DNA from: Prochlorococcus marinus str. MIT 1214
GTDB lineage: Bacteria; Cyanobacteriota; Cyanobacteriia; PCC-6307; Cyanobiaceae
Length of the DNA stretch: 64,000 nt
Assembly (NCBI RefSeq): GCF_027359355.1
Contig: NZ_CP114777.1
Coordinates: 434,001 to 498,000 of the forward strand
Direction: 5' to 3'
The translations under genes were made by a program, and so were the position numbers. Under the pieces are notes generated by a model. It did not search any database. It worked only from the letters and a program-made list of their open reading frames with translations, and was not told the DNA's origin. Numbering within the stretch: the first letter of the stretch is position 1; every line of letters begins with the position of its first letter. This document shows positions 7,769 through 15,603 of the stretch, one piece after another.

Positions 7769-8110
7769 ATGGATAAGAAAGGAGCCAAAGGGTACTGGAT
7801 CTCAACTGCAAAGGTTATTAATCAAGAATTATTTAATGAATATGTTGAAAAAGTTGTGCCATGGCTCAAAGAAAATGGTGGGGAGGTATTTGCGAAAGAT
7901 ACAGACCCAATAGGAAAAGAAAAAACTGAAGATTCAAACCTAGCTGTCATTTGTGAATTCCCATCAATGCGAATAGCATTAGAAGCTTATGAATCCAGTG
8001 AATATCAAGAGCTATCAAAGCTCCGTACAGCCGCGACAGTTAATTCTACTTTCACAATCATGGAGGGAATGGACGAGGCGACAAAACTTAGAAGAGCAAT
8101 GGGAATGTAG
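7769..8110 (+). CDS. DUF1330 family protein
   Basis: The 113-residue protein has the DUF1330 ferredoxin-like pattern: KGYWISTAKV at the N-terminus, a VVPWLKENGGEVFAKD segment and a C-terminal FPSMRIALEAYESSEYQEL. Members of this dimeric alpha/beta-barrel group are small and mostly uncharacterised. Length is slightly above the usual 95 residues. Confidence 0.8.
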   Translation: MDKKGAKGYWISTAKVINQELFNEYVEKVVPWLKENGGEVFAKDTDPIGKEKTEDSNLAVICEFPSMRIALEAYESSEYQELSKLRTAATVNSTFTIMEGMDEATKLRRAMGM

Positions 8111-8203
8111 ATAATGGCATCGGCTACTTCACCATTCATTTCACATGGTTGGATGAATTGATCTAATTCCTTACCGCATTAAAACTCAAGGAGGCATATT
8201 TTG

Positions 8204-9052
8204 ATGAGTACTCAAAATAGAAGTGACGATCTAGGACTAGTCAGGAAAAACCTTGAATTAATTATTAGTTCGAACAATTACCAATTAGCCCATGAAGATA
8301 GAGAGTTACTCAATAGTGATGAAATGAGAGGAGTGCGAATGCTTCTAGAAATTAATAAACCAGAAAAAATCCTAGAAGAACAAAATATTTTATCAACAAT
8401 CATCGTCTTTGGAGGAGCAAGCCTTACCGATAAAAGCTCTATAGATCACAGACTTGCACTAGCGATGAACTCACTCACCAAAGATCCGAGCTCATCTAAT
8501 TTACATAGAGAAGTAACACGCCTAAAGAATTTACAATCGATATCTCATTACTACGATTCAGCCAGAGAATTCGCAAAGATTGTCTCCAGACAAAACCAAA
8601 AAGAACACTGCAATTCACATGTAATTGTCACTGGTGGTGGTCCTGGGATCATGGAGGCTGCGAATCGAGGTGCTTTTGACGCCGACTGTAAATCCATAGG
8701 ATTAAATATAAGTCTCCCAAATGAACAACATCCCAATTCATATATCACGCCTGGGCTTTGCTTTAAATTTAATTATTTCGCCTTACGAAAATTTCATTTT
8801 GTAATGAGATCAGTTGCAGCAGTGTTTTTCCCAGGAGGATTTGGAACATTTGATGAACTATTTGAATTACTTACTCTACGTCAAACAGGAATGAAAACAC
8901 AAATTCCAATTATTCTATTTGGTCGAGATTATTGGTCGAAAGTTATCAACTTTCAATTCCTTTCAGACCACGGACTTATCTCAGATGATCACATGAATCT
9001 CTTTCAATACGCCGATAGTGCTTCAGAAGCATGGGACATTATCAAACAATAA
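8204..9052 (+). CDS. LOG-family nucleotide phosphoribohydrolase
   Basis: The 282-residue protein has the LOG/lysine-decarboxylase-like signatures GGGPGIMEAANRGA at about residues 145-158 and PGGFGTFDELFELLT at about 210-225. The family hydrolyses nucleoside 5'-monophosphates to base and ribose 5-phosphate, including cytokinin precursors. The N-terminal 65 residues are an extension relative to short LOG proteins. AAGGAGG at 8188-8194 lies nine bases before the ATG and decides the start over the TTG three bases upstream. Confidence 0.85.
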   Translation: MSTQNRSDDLGLVRKNLELIISSNNYQLAHEDRELLNSDEMRGVRMLLEINKPEKILEEQNILSTIIVFGGASLTDKSSIDHRLALAMNSLTKDPSSSNLHREVTRLKNLQSISHYYDSAREFAKIVSRQNQKEHCNSHVIVTGGGPGIMEAANRGAFDADCKSIGLNISLPNEQHPNSYITPGLCFKFNYFALRKFHFVMRSVAAVFFPGGFGTFDELFELLTLRQTGMKTQIPIILFGRDYWSKVINFQFLSDHGLISDDHMNLFQYADSASEAWDIIKQ

Positions 9053-9067
9053 ACGTATCATCAGAAA

Positions 9068-9349
9068 ATGGATTGGAAAACATCACTAGATTGGTATTGT
9101 TCAGGCAACATTCTCGAGAAAGAGGATGTTGAGCTTTTAGAAAAACATTATCAACAGGTAATCAATGAAATCGATACGAATCTTTCTCTTGAACTAGCTC
9201 CAAAACATATTTGTAATCAAACCAATATTCCAGAGGGAAGTTCTTGGATCACTGCTGTTGCGGTAATACTTGATCGATTAAATCCTGTTAAGACTGGCAA
9301 GCCAAGAAGTTTAATCGTTGATCAATTAAGAAGAAAGCAAAGCAGTTAA
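9068..9349 (+). CDS. conserved small protein, EGSSW family (copy 1 of 4)
   Basis: The 93-residue soluble protein has an acidic helical N-terminal half (EDVELLEKHYQQ) and a core LAPKHICNQTN, EGSSWITAVAVILD, NP. Three further members lie at 12407, 21265 and 43096. It starts 15 bases after the LOG gene, and its end overlaps the convergent MAPEG gene by 24 bases. Function unknown. Confidence 0.7.
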   Translation: MDWKTSLDWYCSGNILEKEDVELLEKHYQQVINEIDTNLSLELAPKHICNQTNIPEGSSWITAVAVILDRLNPVKTGKPRSLIVDQLRRKQSS

Positions 9350-9736
9350 GCCCTCTTTATACAAAAGAGTTGAACATAAAAGGCCCGATGCCCAACAAAG
9401 TCCTCTAGCAGGAGGAATATCACCAACATAAGCACCGATATAAATAAACCTCACGAATGGGTGAACCCACGCAGCTATCACTGCTACAGGAGAGACAACA
9501 CCGGCAATCAGACATAGTAAACACGCAGGCGCGTGAAGAGCTATGCTCTCCCAGCAATTTTGATGACACCAAACAGCTCTTTTGCCAAAATCGGGGAGCT
9601 CATCAAATAAAGCTCTTGGAGCACTCATATTCTCGGCCGAATATCCAGCTTTGACTCGGCCATAAGTTAGTGGCCCAATTGAAAGCAAAACAACAACGGC
9701 AGACAGACAAAGGCTCCAAGCAAACGCTATTTCCAT
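9326..9736 (-). CDS. MAPEG-family membrane protein
   Basis: The 136-residue protein has four hydrophobic segments and the MAPEG-like cytosolic motif RALFDELPDFGKRAVWCHQN followed by CWESIALHAP. MAPEG proteins are trimeric membrane enzymes, some with glutathione-dependent activity. Substrate cannot be inferred here. The 3' end overlaps the convergent gene. Confidence 0.8.
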   Translation of the reverse strand: MEIAFAWSLCLSAVVVLLSIGPLTYGRVKAGYSAENMSAPRALFDELPDFGKRAVWCHQNCWESIALHAPACLLCLIAGVVSPVAVIAAWVHPFVRFIYIGAYVGDIPPARGLCWASGLLCSTLLYKEGLTALLSS

Positions 9737-9943
9737 GGAATAAAAAATGATATTTCGAGCTTAAGTGAGGCAGAGTAAAAATGAGGATCAAAGGTGGGGG
9801 TTAAAATGATATCCCCAAAGTTAATACAAATAAAGTTTTCAAAGAGAAGATAAAAACACAATATTTAGTTCATAAACTTGTTATCCTCTGGGAGTAAAAG
9901 AGTTCTGCTCGACCAAATCACCCATTATTAAAGCAATCCAACC

Positions 9944-10108
9944 ATGGACTGGGATTCTGCAAAACAACATTGCAACGAGCGAAACTGGCAATGGTCATTG
10001 GAATTAATCAATCAGGCTCAAAAGGAGATGGAAGAGTTAGAAACGAAACTAAAAAAATGTGAGGATCAACAGAAAGCTAATCGTTTATATAACGCCTGTA
10101 ATTACTAA
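9944..10108 (+). CDS. small coiled-coil protein with Cys
   Basis: The 54-residue protein starts MDWDSAKQHCNERNWQWSLE and continues as a charged helix (KEMEELETKLKKC). Its stop overlaps the start of the next gene as TAATG, indicating translational coupling. Family unknown. Confidence 0.6.
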   Translation: MDWDSAKQHCNERNWQWSLELINQAQKEMEELETKLKKCEDQQKANRLYNACNY

Positions 10109-10314
10109 TGGAAGAAATGAGCGCAACAATAGTTCCATTGGGTTCACTTGCACTTATATTTGCAGTGATTTCAATCCTTGTCTTCCTTAGAAAAGCAAGT
10201 ATCGCAAGACAAGCTGATGAGTCTATAAAAAATAGAATGGAGGCAAAAAGAAATGAAAAGACCGAATCTCTTGAAGAACAAAAAAAACGTTTAGAACTTT
10301 TGCTTAGAAAATAA
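10108..10314 (+). CDS. small membrane protein with charged coiled tail
   Basis: The 68-residue protein has one N-terminal membrane helix (GSLALIFAVISILVFL) and a long charged helix (KTESLEEQKKRLELLL). Its ATG overlaps the previous stop, so the two are probably co-translated and could act together. Function unknown. Confidence 0.65.
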   Translation: MEEMSATIVPLGSLALIFAVISILVFLRKASIARQADESIKNRMEAKRNEKTESLEEQKKRLELLLRK

Positions 10315-10326
10315 AAAGATACTTAC

Positions 10327-10587
10327 TTACAAATTATCATCGCTTATTTTACCAATTCTTTTAATCGGATTAGACCCGTCTCTATGATTTGCTGGATCAA
10401 ATGGAAAATTTGTATCTGGGCCTAAAAGATCATCAATACTTTTTGAATCCATTGAGCCTTCATCATTTTCAATATCAACATCCGATGTCATTAACACCTG
10501 CTGGGCTTCAACTGACTGGAAGCAAACACTAATTACTAAAAATAGGGAAAGTAATAATCTAAACCAAAATTTTATAACACTTTTCAT
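10327..10587 (-). CDS. exported small acidic protein with DDLLGPD motif
   Basis: The 86-residue protein has a signal peptide ending near SVEA, an acidic linker and the segment SIDDLLGPDTNFPFDP. The motif matches the exported proteins at 6956 and 63408. It is convergent to the gene at 10108, with a 12-base gap. Confidence 0.6.
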   Translation of the reverse strand: MKSVIKFWFRLLLSLFLVISVCFQSVEAQQVLMTSDVDIENDEGSMDSKSIDDLLGPDTNFPFDPANHRDGSNPIKRIGKISDDNL

Positions 10588-10649
10588 TGAGAAGTAAAAG
10601 ATAAACTATTTGCTAAAGGAAAATATATTTCCTTATGTCCTATCAACTA

Positions 10650-10811
10650 CTAGTCATCAAAAATAAGACATGCAGGTGAGGAAGGATTTAAAGCACACTC
10701 TCTCTCCCAGTATGAAGCTATCGCTGTCATTCCTCTTTTGACTAACTCGTGCTTTCTACCTATGTCACCCATATTGTCTCTGGGGACGCTAAATGAAGTT
10801 TGAAGTTTCAT
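10650..10811 (-). CDS. small protein with CP12-like C-terminal cysteine motif
   Basis: The 53-residue protein ends SYWERECALNPSSPACLIFD. The CxxNPxxxxC spacing followed by an aromatic and acidic end is that of the C-terminal GAPDH-binding part of CP12. The CP12 core AWDxVEEL is absent. Related tails occur at 27770 and 52329. GAPDH binding is an inference. Confidence 0.65.
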   Translation of the reverse strand: MKLQTSFSVPRDNMGDIGRKHELVKRGMTAIASYWERECALNPSSPACLIFDD

Positions 10812-11002
10812 AGATTTCTCTTCAATTATTATCGGTATAAGCCATCAAGAAGGCCTATGGCAAGTGAATTTATCCTCATCTTTCTTTTAAATTATTTTAG
10901 AGTCATCAATTAAAATATCTTTAATCAGGGAAAATCAATTTTTGACATCTAATGAGCTGTTTAAAAAGCAAAATCAACCCAAGCAATTAAAGGTTATAAC
11001 AA

Positions 11003-11137
11003 GTGAATCCAACAATAATTTCAATAATGACATTAGGCATCGCCATTGCAGGAATTTCAGTTTGGTGGGTCAGAACAACCCTCAAAGAGGGTAACAAGGC
11101 ACTTGAAGAAAGCCAAAAAAAGAATCTAGACAATTAA
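11003..11137 (+). CDS. small single-helix membrane protein, GTG start
   Basis: The 44-residue protein has a membrane helix IISIMTLGIAIAGISVWWV followed by a charged tail (RTTLKEGNKALEES). GTG is the best start, although an ATG lies eight codons inside. Family unknown; the layout resembles the protein at 54980. Confidence 0.55.
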   Translation: MNPTIISIMTLGIAIAGISVWWVRTTLKEGNKALEESQKKNLDN

Positions 11138-11195
11138 CACTTTCATCGATTTAGGTACAAACAATGCTTTGAGAAAAATCATTTGTACATTTACT

Positions 11196-11231
11196 AAAAA
11201 AAAGCACCTCCACTTAAATAGTAGAGGTGCT
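11196..11231 (-). terminator. intrinsic terminator
   Basis: AGCACCTC (11203-11210) pairs with GAGGTGCT (11224-11231). The A-run to the left becomes the U-run on the minus strand, downstream of the coiled-coil gene. Confidence 0.75.
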
Positions 11232-11261
11232 AAAAAACACATTCTTCAGACCAACTAACAG

Positions 11262-11528
11262 CTACTTCTTATTAAGGGCAGCCTTAACCTTTGTAGGAGA
11301 CAAAGCCTTAAGTTCCTCATTTATCTCATTTTGACGTTCATCAAGAACTTTAATACGAGCTTGATAGCTCTCTTCTAGTCTTTTTCTGGAGTCCTCGATA
11401 TTGTCGAGTTCCTCTTGACGTTGATTACGCTTAAGCTCTTCAAGCTGACTATCAGAAACCACATAAACAGTTCTGGTAGGTGCAATTAAAGAATCAGAGA
11501 AAAAAGTGTCGAAGAGTGAAGTGTACAT
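11262..11528 (-). CDS. coiled-coil small protein
   Basis: The 88-residue protein starts MYTSLFDTFFSDS and is then almost entirely a charged coiled coil (residues 25-75, EELKRNQRQEELDNIEDSRK). An in-frame ATG seven codons upstream (11549) is possible, but the purine-rich GAAAGAAAAG just before 11528 favours this start. It ends in its own terminator. Confidence 0.65.
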   Translation of the reverse strand: MYTSLFDTFFSDSLIAPTRTVYVVSDSQLEELKRNQRQEELDNIEDSRKRLEESYQARIKVLDERQNEINEELKALSPTKVKAALNKK

Positions 11529-11705
11529 AACTTTTCTTTCGGAGTACACAACTACTCTGTCCTAAATTGATTTAGTTAGGGATGAGGCATACCGTAGAAA
11601 ATGATTCGGTAAATACAACTCACTTCGGTTGCTACTACTGAAAAGTTAGGTATACCGACCTCTAAAATTTTTCACAAAGCGTCTCTTGAAAGAGATAACA
11701 AAATA

Positions 11706-11864
11706 ATGGCTACATATTCACTCTTACTTGGAATCCTCGTGATAATCATTTCATGGAAATTCTTCAATGACTGGGCTTCTGGCCTGGCAGGATTTATTTA
11801 TGGTGGCATCTTATTTTGGAGTCTCAAATTATTTGTTCAAATCATTAAAACTTTATTTGGATAA
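11706..11864 (+). CDS. small hydrophobic membrane protein
   Basis: The 52-residue protein has two hydrophobic segments (YSLLLGILVIIISW and GLAGFIYGGILFWSLKLFV). No cysteine or known motif is present. Function unknown. Confidence 0.55.
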   Translation: MATYSLLLGILVIIISWKFFNDWASGLAGFIYGGILFWSLKLFVQIIKTLFG

Positions 11865-11885
11865 AAAATGATGTCTCCATTGAAA

Positions 11886-12041
11886 TCAAATGAAACTACT
11901 GAAACCATGCTTTAAGCCCCAAAAGATAGTCACCAAAATTGCTGACAAAGGTAGTGCGATGGCGAGTGTGATATTGATTGTTCTAAAAATCTTCCCAACT
12001 CCATTACTCGTATCTTTAGAAGGATCTACGATAAGAGGCAT
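11886..12041 (-). CDS. small single-helix membrane protein
   Basis: The 51-residue protein starts MPLIVDPSKDTSNG and has one membrane helix (TINITLAIALPLSAILVTIF). The frame is open 15 codons upstream, but this ATG gives a more ordinary N-terminus. Function unknown. Confidence 0.5.
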   Translation of the reverse strand: MPLIVDPSKDTSNGVGKIFRTINITLAIALPLSAILVTIFWGLKHGFSSFI

Positions 12042-12120
12042 AGCAAATACGTATTTTTTATATTTATAGGCGCAATTTCCATTCAATTGGTTAGATTGTC
12101 GTAATTATCGAGACAGTCTC

Positions 12121-12336
12121 ATGTATTTATTAGGTCTTGGACTATTAGTTTTAAGCACTTGGTATCTGATGAAGCTATACACAAATTTCAAAAACGATCC
12201 GATAGCAAAGAAAGAAATCGACAATGCATGGCAAGAAGCAATGAAAGAAGCAAAAGGTAAAAATCCTTTTGCGCCAGGAAGAATTAAAGAGGCTCTCAAT
12301 GCATATAAAACCGATATGAATAAAAAAGACAACTAA
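12121..12336 (+). CDS. small membrane-anchored protein
   Basis: The 71-residue protein has an N-terminal helix (YLLGLGLLVLSTWYLMKL) and a soluble helical part (AWQEAMKEAKGKNPFAPG). A minus-strand frame over the same DNA is its shadow. Function unknown. Confidence 0.65.
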   Translation: MYLLGLGLLVLSTWYLMKLYTNFKNDPIAKKEIDNAWQEAMKEAKGKNPFAPGRIKEALNAYKTDMNKKDN

Positions 12337-12406
12337 AAGATAAAAAATCCAAAGAGATCAAAATATTTCTAAAAAGCAGCTAAATTATTTTTTTGTAGAT
12401 TTAGTA

Positions 12407-12703
12407 GTGACTCCCTCATTAGTTCTAATGGATTATGTAGACAGAAAGACATTGAATAACGAACAACTAGAATATCTCGAGCAAGTTTTAAAAGCATCAA
12501 TTCAGAAATTGAAATTCACTGGTATCGAACCTGTAATTGCTAATAATGAAATATGTGATGCAGCACTCATTTCCCAGGGTTCCTATGAAATAAGTTGTAT
12601 TGCGTCCATACTTGATATGCTTCAACCAACAGAAAAAACAATGGAGCGCAAAAAAAAGGTATTCAACGCTCTATGCAATGCAGGTTTAATAGTTACTGAT
12701 TAA
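12407..12703 (+). CDS. conserved small protein, EGSSW family (copy 2 of 4), GTG start
   Basis: The 98-residue protein aligns from its GTG start to the copies at 9068 and 21265 without gaps at the N-terminus, which supports that start. The core is divergent: SQGSYEISCIASILDMLQP in place of EGSSWxTxxAxILDxxxP. Function unknown. Confidence 0.65.
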   Translation: MTPSLVLMDYVDRKTLNNEQLEYLEQVLKASIQKLKFTGIEPVIANNEICDAALISQGSYEISCIASILDMLQPTEKTMERKKKVFNALCNAGLIVTD

Positions 12704-12759
12704 AGAAAGAGGCCTACCTGAGGAAACAGATCCAAACAAATATAAACAAGATATCTACC

Positions 12760-12811
12760 AAAAATACCAGTGAGAGGCATTGAACCTCTCATGCCGCCTG
12801 ACGGTCTGGGT
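12760..12811 (-). ncRNA. branched 3' RNA element/terminator of the first histone-like gene
   Basis: Reading the minus strand after the stop: CCAG pairs with CTGG outside, and inside are CCG-TCAGG-CGG and TGAGAGG-TTCAATG-CCTCTCA, then TATTTTT. The element after the second histone-like gene (23685-23738) has the same branched plan with compensating changes. The loop TTCAATG resembles a tRNA T-loop. Confidence 0.55.
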
Positions 12812-12816
12812 AAGCT

Positions 12817-13335
12817 TTATTTAGCAGCTTCAGGTGCTTTTCTGGCTTTGCGTGCTCGTCTAGCAGGTCTACCAGCACTTGGCTTAACAACTGCAGAAAC
12901 CTCCGCTTTAGCTTTGGCTGCAGCCTTTTTAGCTACTGGCTTTTTAGTTACTGCTTTCTTTGCTGTTGCCTTTTTAGCTACAGGCTTTTTAGCTACTGCT
13001 TTTTTAGCTGTGGTTTTTTTTGCTGCAGCAGCTTTTGGAGCAGAGCCTTTACGTGTGCGATGAGAAAGAATTAAAGCCCATTCATCAGCGCTAATATTTG
13101 CTGGCTTATTTCCATGAACCTCAGAAACTTTAGCTGCTTTTTCAATATCTTTAATTAGATTTTTCCAAGAAGCTGCGTAACGTTTATCAGACTGAGATTT
13201 AGCACCGCTTTCAACAAGGGTTTCAACGACTTGAGAAGCAGTAACCTTCTTACGACGTCTGTTAAAGATCTCCTTTTGCAAGGTAGCAATTAAGGCATCA
13301 CCTTTAGCACTAACTTTGATGGATAACTGAGACAT
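12817..13335 (-). CDS. histone-H1-like DNA-binding protein (copy 1)
   Basis: The 172-residue protein has an N-terminal domain (residues 1-95) beginning LSIKVSAKGDALIATLQKEI and VTASQVVETLVESGA, a strand-helix-helix pattern reminiscent of ribbon-helix-helix proteins. The tail (about 100-150) is Ala/Lys repeats of the AKKxV type as in histone H1 and bacterial H1-like proteins, ending in AGRPARRARKARK, an AT-hook-like GRP core. It probably binds or compacts DNA. A paralogue lies at 23745-24362 with the same upstream motif and 3' element. The tail repeats make indels likely between strains. Confidence 0.75.
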   Translation of the reverse strand: MSQLSIKVSAKGDALIATLQKEIFNRRRKKVTASQVVETLVESGAKSQSDKRYAASWKNLIKDIEKAAKVSEVHGNKPANISADEWALILSHRTRKGSAPKAAAAKKTTAKKAVAKKPVAKKATAKKAVTKKPVAKKAAAKAKAEVSAVVKPSAGRPARRARKARKAPEAAK

Positions 13336-13359
13336 AACTCAAAAATTACTTTCTTAATA

Positions 13360-13380
13360 CATCTATCACATATAGGGTAT
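13360..13380 (-). promoter_or_regulatory. conserved upstream motif of the histone-like genes
   Basis: The 21-nt block 24 bases before the start matches 17 of 21 bases at 24388-24408, upstream of the paralogue. On the minus strand both read ATACCC-N3-ATGTG-N-TAGATG. The rest of the leaders is unrelated, so the motif is probably a promoter or regulatory site. Confidence 0.45.
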
Positions 13381-13610
13381 TCAATTCAATAGTCAATGGT
13401 TAACCGACAATTAAATTTTTATATATCTATCAATATCATTTAAAGTGATACCTTCAAATAATTCGATCTTAACTATAAAGCCATATCTAGTGGGCGAGAG
13501 AAAAACAAAAAACTAATAAAAACAATGCTAGTCAATAAAGCTAATAGACCTCATATGCTGATCAAAGATGGCGTAGTAACACTAATAAACAAATTAATCT
13601 ATTCAAAGTA

Positions 13611-13975
13611 TCAGGCTACCTCTGGACACCAACCAATCTCTTTCTCTCGTTGCCGCATCCAAAGAAGACAACGTGAAATCAAATGGTCTCCATGAGGAGT
13701 AAGACGACGATGAACATGACACGAAAGAATTGTTCTGCAATACTTGTCGCTGGAATAATTGAAATGTTGACATGTCATGCAAACGCAAGCTGAATATGTT
13801 TTTTTGAGAGTCGCTTTCTCAAGGAATTGCCACACTTCTTCTTGACCGAAGATCTGATCGGTGCAAGTTTCTTTGGGGTGAGTCGTAGACATTGACCAAT
13901 TCCAATAGGTTGGGCTACGGCAGATACCCATTCTTCAGCCTTAAAGACAGCATACGGGGAAGCAGATGGAGTCAT
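13611..13975 (-). CDS. cysteine-rich zinc-ribbon-like protein split by a -1 frameshift
   Basis: Two overlapping frames look like one protein. Frame A (start 13975) gives MTPSASPYAVFKAEEWVSAV through residue 35. Frame B continues with DQIFGQEEVWQFLEKATLKK, then CVCMTCQHF, YC, SCHVH, GDHLISRC and GWCPEVA, with eight or more Cys/His suggesting metal binding. The frames join at CCCAAAG (minus strand, 13871-13877), a -1 slippery heptamer in the correct register for frame A. It is either programmed frameshifting, a broken gene or a sequence error. Frame B alone could start at 13892 and give 93 residues. Confidence 0.6.
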
Positions 13976-14172
13976 TTACGTTTAGCAGTACACTTGTACT
14001 AGCAAAAACCAATAGGTAATGTCAAGTCATATATTTCAAAACATCTAAAATATGTCGCCTGCAATACCAACAATCAAACAAAGAACATGCTCAAACACGA
14101 TGAATACTTCAAGGATATAAAGGCTAATTAAAAAAATAAACGGATAAGTCCACCACAAAACAAAAAAGCAAT

Positions 14173-14197
14173 AAAAAAGCCCTCATCTCATGAGGGC
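14173..14197 (-). terminator. intrinsic terminator without an obvious gene
   Basis: GCCCTCAT-CTC-ATGAGGGC is preceded by AAAAAA, which is a U-run on the minus strand. The nearest upstream minus gene start is far away, hinting at an unannotated transcript. Confidence 0.6.
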
Positions 14198-14372
14198 AAA
14201 ATAAACTGCTGAAGGATCCCCATCACCCAGCTTTTCAAAAATAATAATCATATCAATCAGATTAGGCAACATTAAAGCACCATATGTTTTATCTCAGGCT
14301 TAAATGAACACCATCTGTAGGGGGGGTTGATTTATATGGAAAATAGGGTTAGAAATAGTATCCCCATCACCC

Positions 14373-14407
14373 AGACCCGTAGGACACCATACCTAGGGTC
14401 TTTTTTA
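14373..14407 (+). terminator. intrinsic terminator without an obvious gene
   Basis: AGACCC and TAGG pair with CCTA and GGGTCT around an eight-base loop, and the stem is followed by a T-run. No gene precedes it on this strand within 1 kb, so a small RNA may end here. Confidence 0.6.
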
Positions 14408-14685
14408 TTGGAAAACCTTTTATAGAGGGATTTCGTCAATATTAAGCACATATGATCTGTGGAAAACTTTTGTTATTTGAATAAACTTGCGAGCGAAAAA
14501 AATATGTCCTTACCTAAATCTTAGAAAAAGTAGCTTATAAAGGTTTAAAAACGATTAATTGAAAAATCCTTCTCTATTAAGTAAAAAGGTTCTAAATCTG
14601 TTAATTGGTAGGAAAAAGACAATTGCGCTAAAGAAATTAAATCTATCGAATAAAACCAGTTGAAATCTTTATGTGATTACACAAA

Positions 14686-15546
14686 ATGATTGATCTCAAA
14701 AGAAATAGCAAAAAAGAACCAATTGAGGCCACAGGCCTTCGAAGTCGCAAATCTTCTCTATATAAGCCAAATCAACAAGAAGATTTCAAAATTAGTAGAG
14801 GTCGTTTCTCAAATTTTCTGACGTGTCAAAGGTGCTTTTATCTCGATAGGGTAAGAGGTCTTGATCCTCCTGGGACACCAGGTTGGACTCTCAATGAAAC
14901 TACTGACCTATTACTAAAAAAAGAATTTGACGATTGCAGACAAAAACAGGTTCCACACAGAATATTTGCATCTAATGGACTATCTCATGTTGTTCCATTT
15001 GATCATCCTGAAATAGATAACTGGAGAAACTCACTTCATCGGGGACTAATGCATCGTTACAAGGATACCGGAATAATTTTGACTGGAGGTGTAGACGATA
15101 TTTGGCAAGACACTATTACAAGACAACTAATAATTGTGGATTACAAATCACAAGCAAAAAACGGACGAGTTGATAAGAAAGATTATTTAGAGGATCCTTT
15201 TCACGAGGCCTATAAAATTCAAATGGACTTTTATGCTTACATACTCTCGGGGATGGGTTTTAGTGTTCATCCAATATCTTATTTTCTAGTTTGCAATGCA
15301 AAAAGGGATGAAGATGAATTTAATAAGACCATGCGTTTTGATGAATATCTTGTTCCCTACAAATGGAGGAATGATTGGATAGAGAGTCGACTAGATGAAA
15401 TGGTCTCACTAATGAATCAATCAGAGATTCCAGAATCAAATCCTTCATGCAAGAACTGCGCCTATGCAGATCAATATTCGAAAATACTATTTTCAGGAAA
15501 TTCAAGTCAAAAAGAAATTAAACAAGGAACTTTGCCATTATTTTAA
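14686..15546 (+). CDS. PD-(D/E)XK nuclease, Cas4/RecB-like
   Basis: The 286-residue protein has ISRGRFSNFLTCQRCFYLD near the N-terminus, GGVDDIWQD then LIIVDYKSQAK (the D...DxK core) and IQMDFYAYIL (the Q motif). A second cysteine pair near the C-terminus (SCKNCAYADQ) with the first (CQRC) could hold an iron-sulfur cluster as in Cas4 and AddB. No cas genes are near. It lies 57 bases before an SRAP gene, suggesting a repair role. Confidence 0.75.
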   Translation: MIDLKRNSKKEPIEATGLRSRKSSLYKPNQQEDFKISRGRFSNFLTCQRCFYLDRVRGLDPPGTPGWTLNETTDLLLKKEFDDCRQKQVPHRIFASNGLSHVVPFDHPEIDNWRNSLHRGLMHRYKDTGIILTGGVDDIWQDTITRQLIIVDYKSQAKNGRVDKKDYLEDPFHEAYKIQMDFYAYILSGMGFSVHPISYFLVCNAKRDEDEFNKTMRFDEYLVPYKWRNDWIESRLDEMVSLMNQSEIPESNPSCKNCAYADQYSKILFSGNSSQKEIKQGTLPLF

Positions 15547-15603
15547 AAACGCTAATAGTTTTAAAAATGATTCTTATCAAAAAACGTCTAAAGGATTAAT
15601 GGT

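Larger units (their letters stand above)
13976..14685. other. 710-base non-coding stretch with two terminators and a direct repeat
   Basis: No convincing frame is present. A minus-strand terminator lies at 14173-14197 (GCCCTCAT/ATGAGGGC, A-run on the left) and a plus-strand terminator at 14373-14407 (AGACCC-TAGG stem, then TTTTTT). The 15-mer ATCCCCATCACCCAG occurs at 14216-14230 and again at 14360-14374. Small RNA genes on both strands would explain this, but none is recognisable. Confidence 0.4.

Noticed and set aside
12765-12795. tRNA 3' fragment (T-arm-like GGTTCAATGCC)
   Set aside because: No acceptor or anticodon partner exists, and the paralogous locus shows that it is one hairpin of a branched 3' element.
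12770-13063. Plus-strand Ala/Leu/Thr-rich frame
   Set aside because: It is the antisense shadow of the histone-like Ala/Lys repeats.
14686-15546. CRISPR-associated Cas4
   Set aside because: There is no repeat array and no other cas gene in the window, so the nuclease is described only as Cas4/RecB-like.
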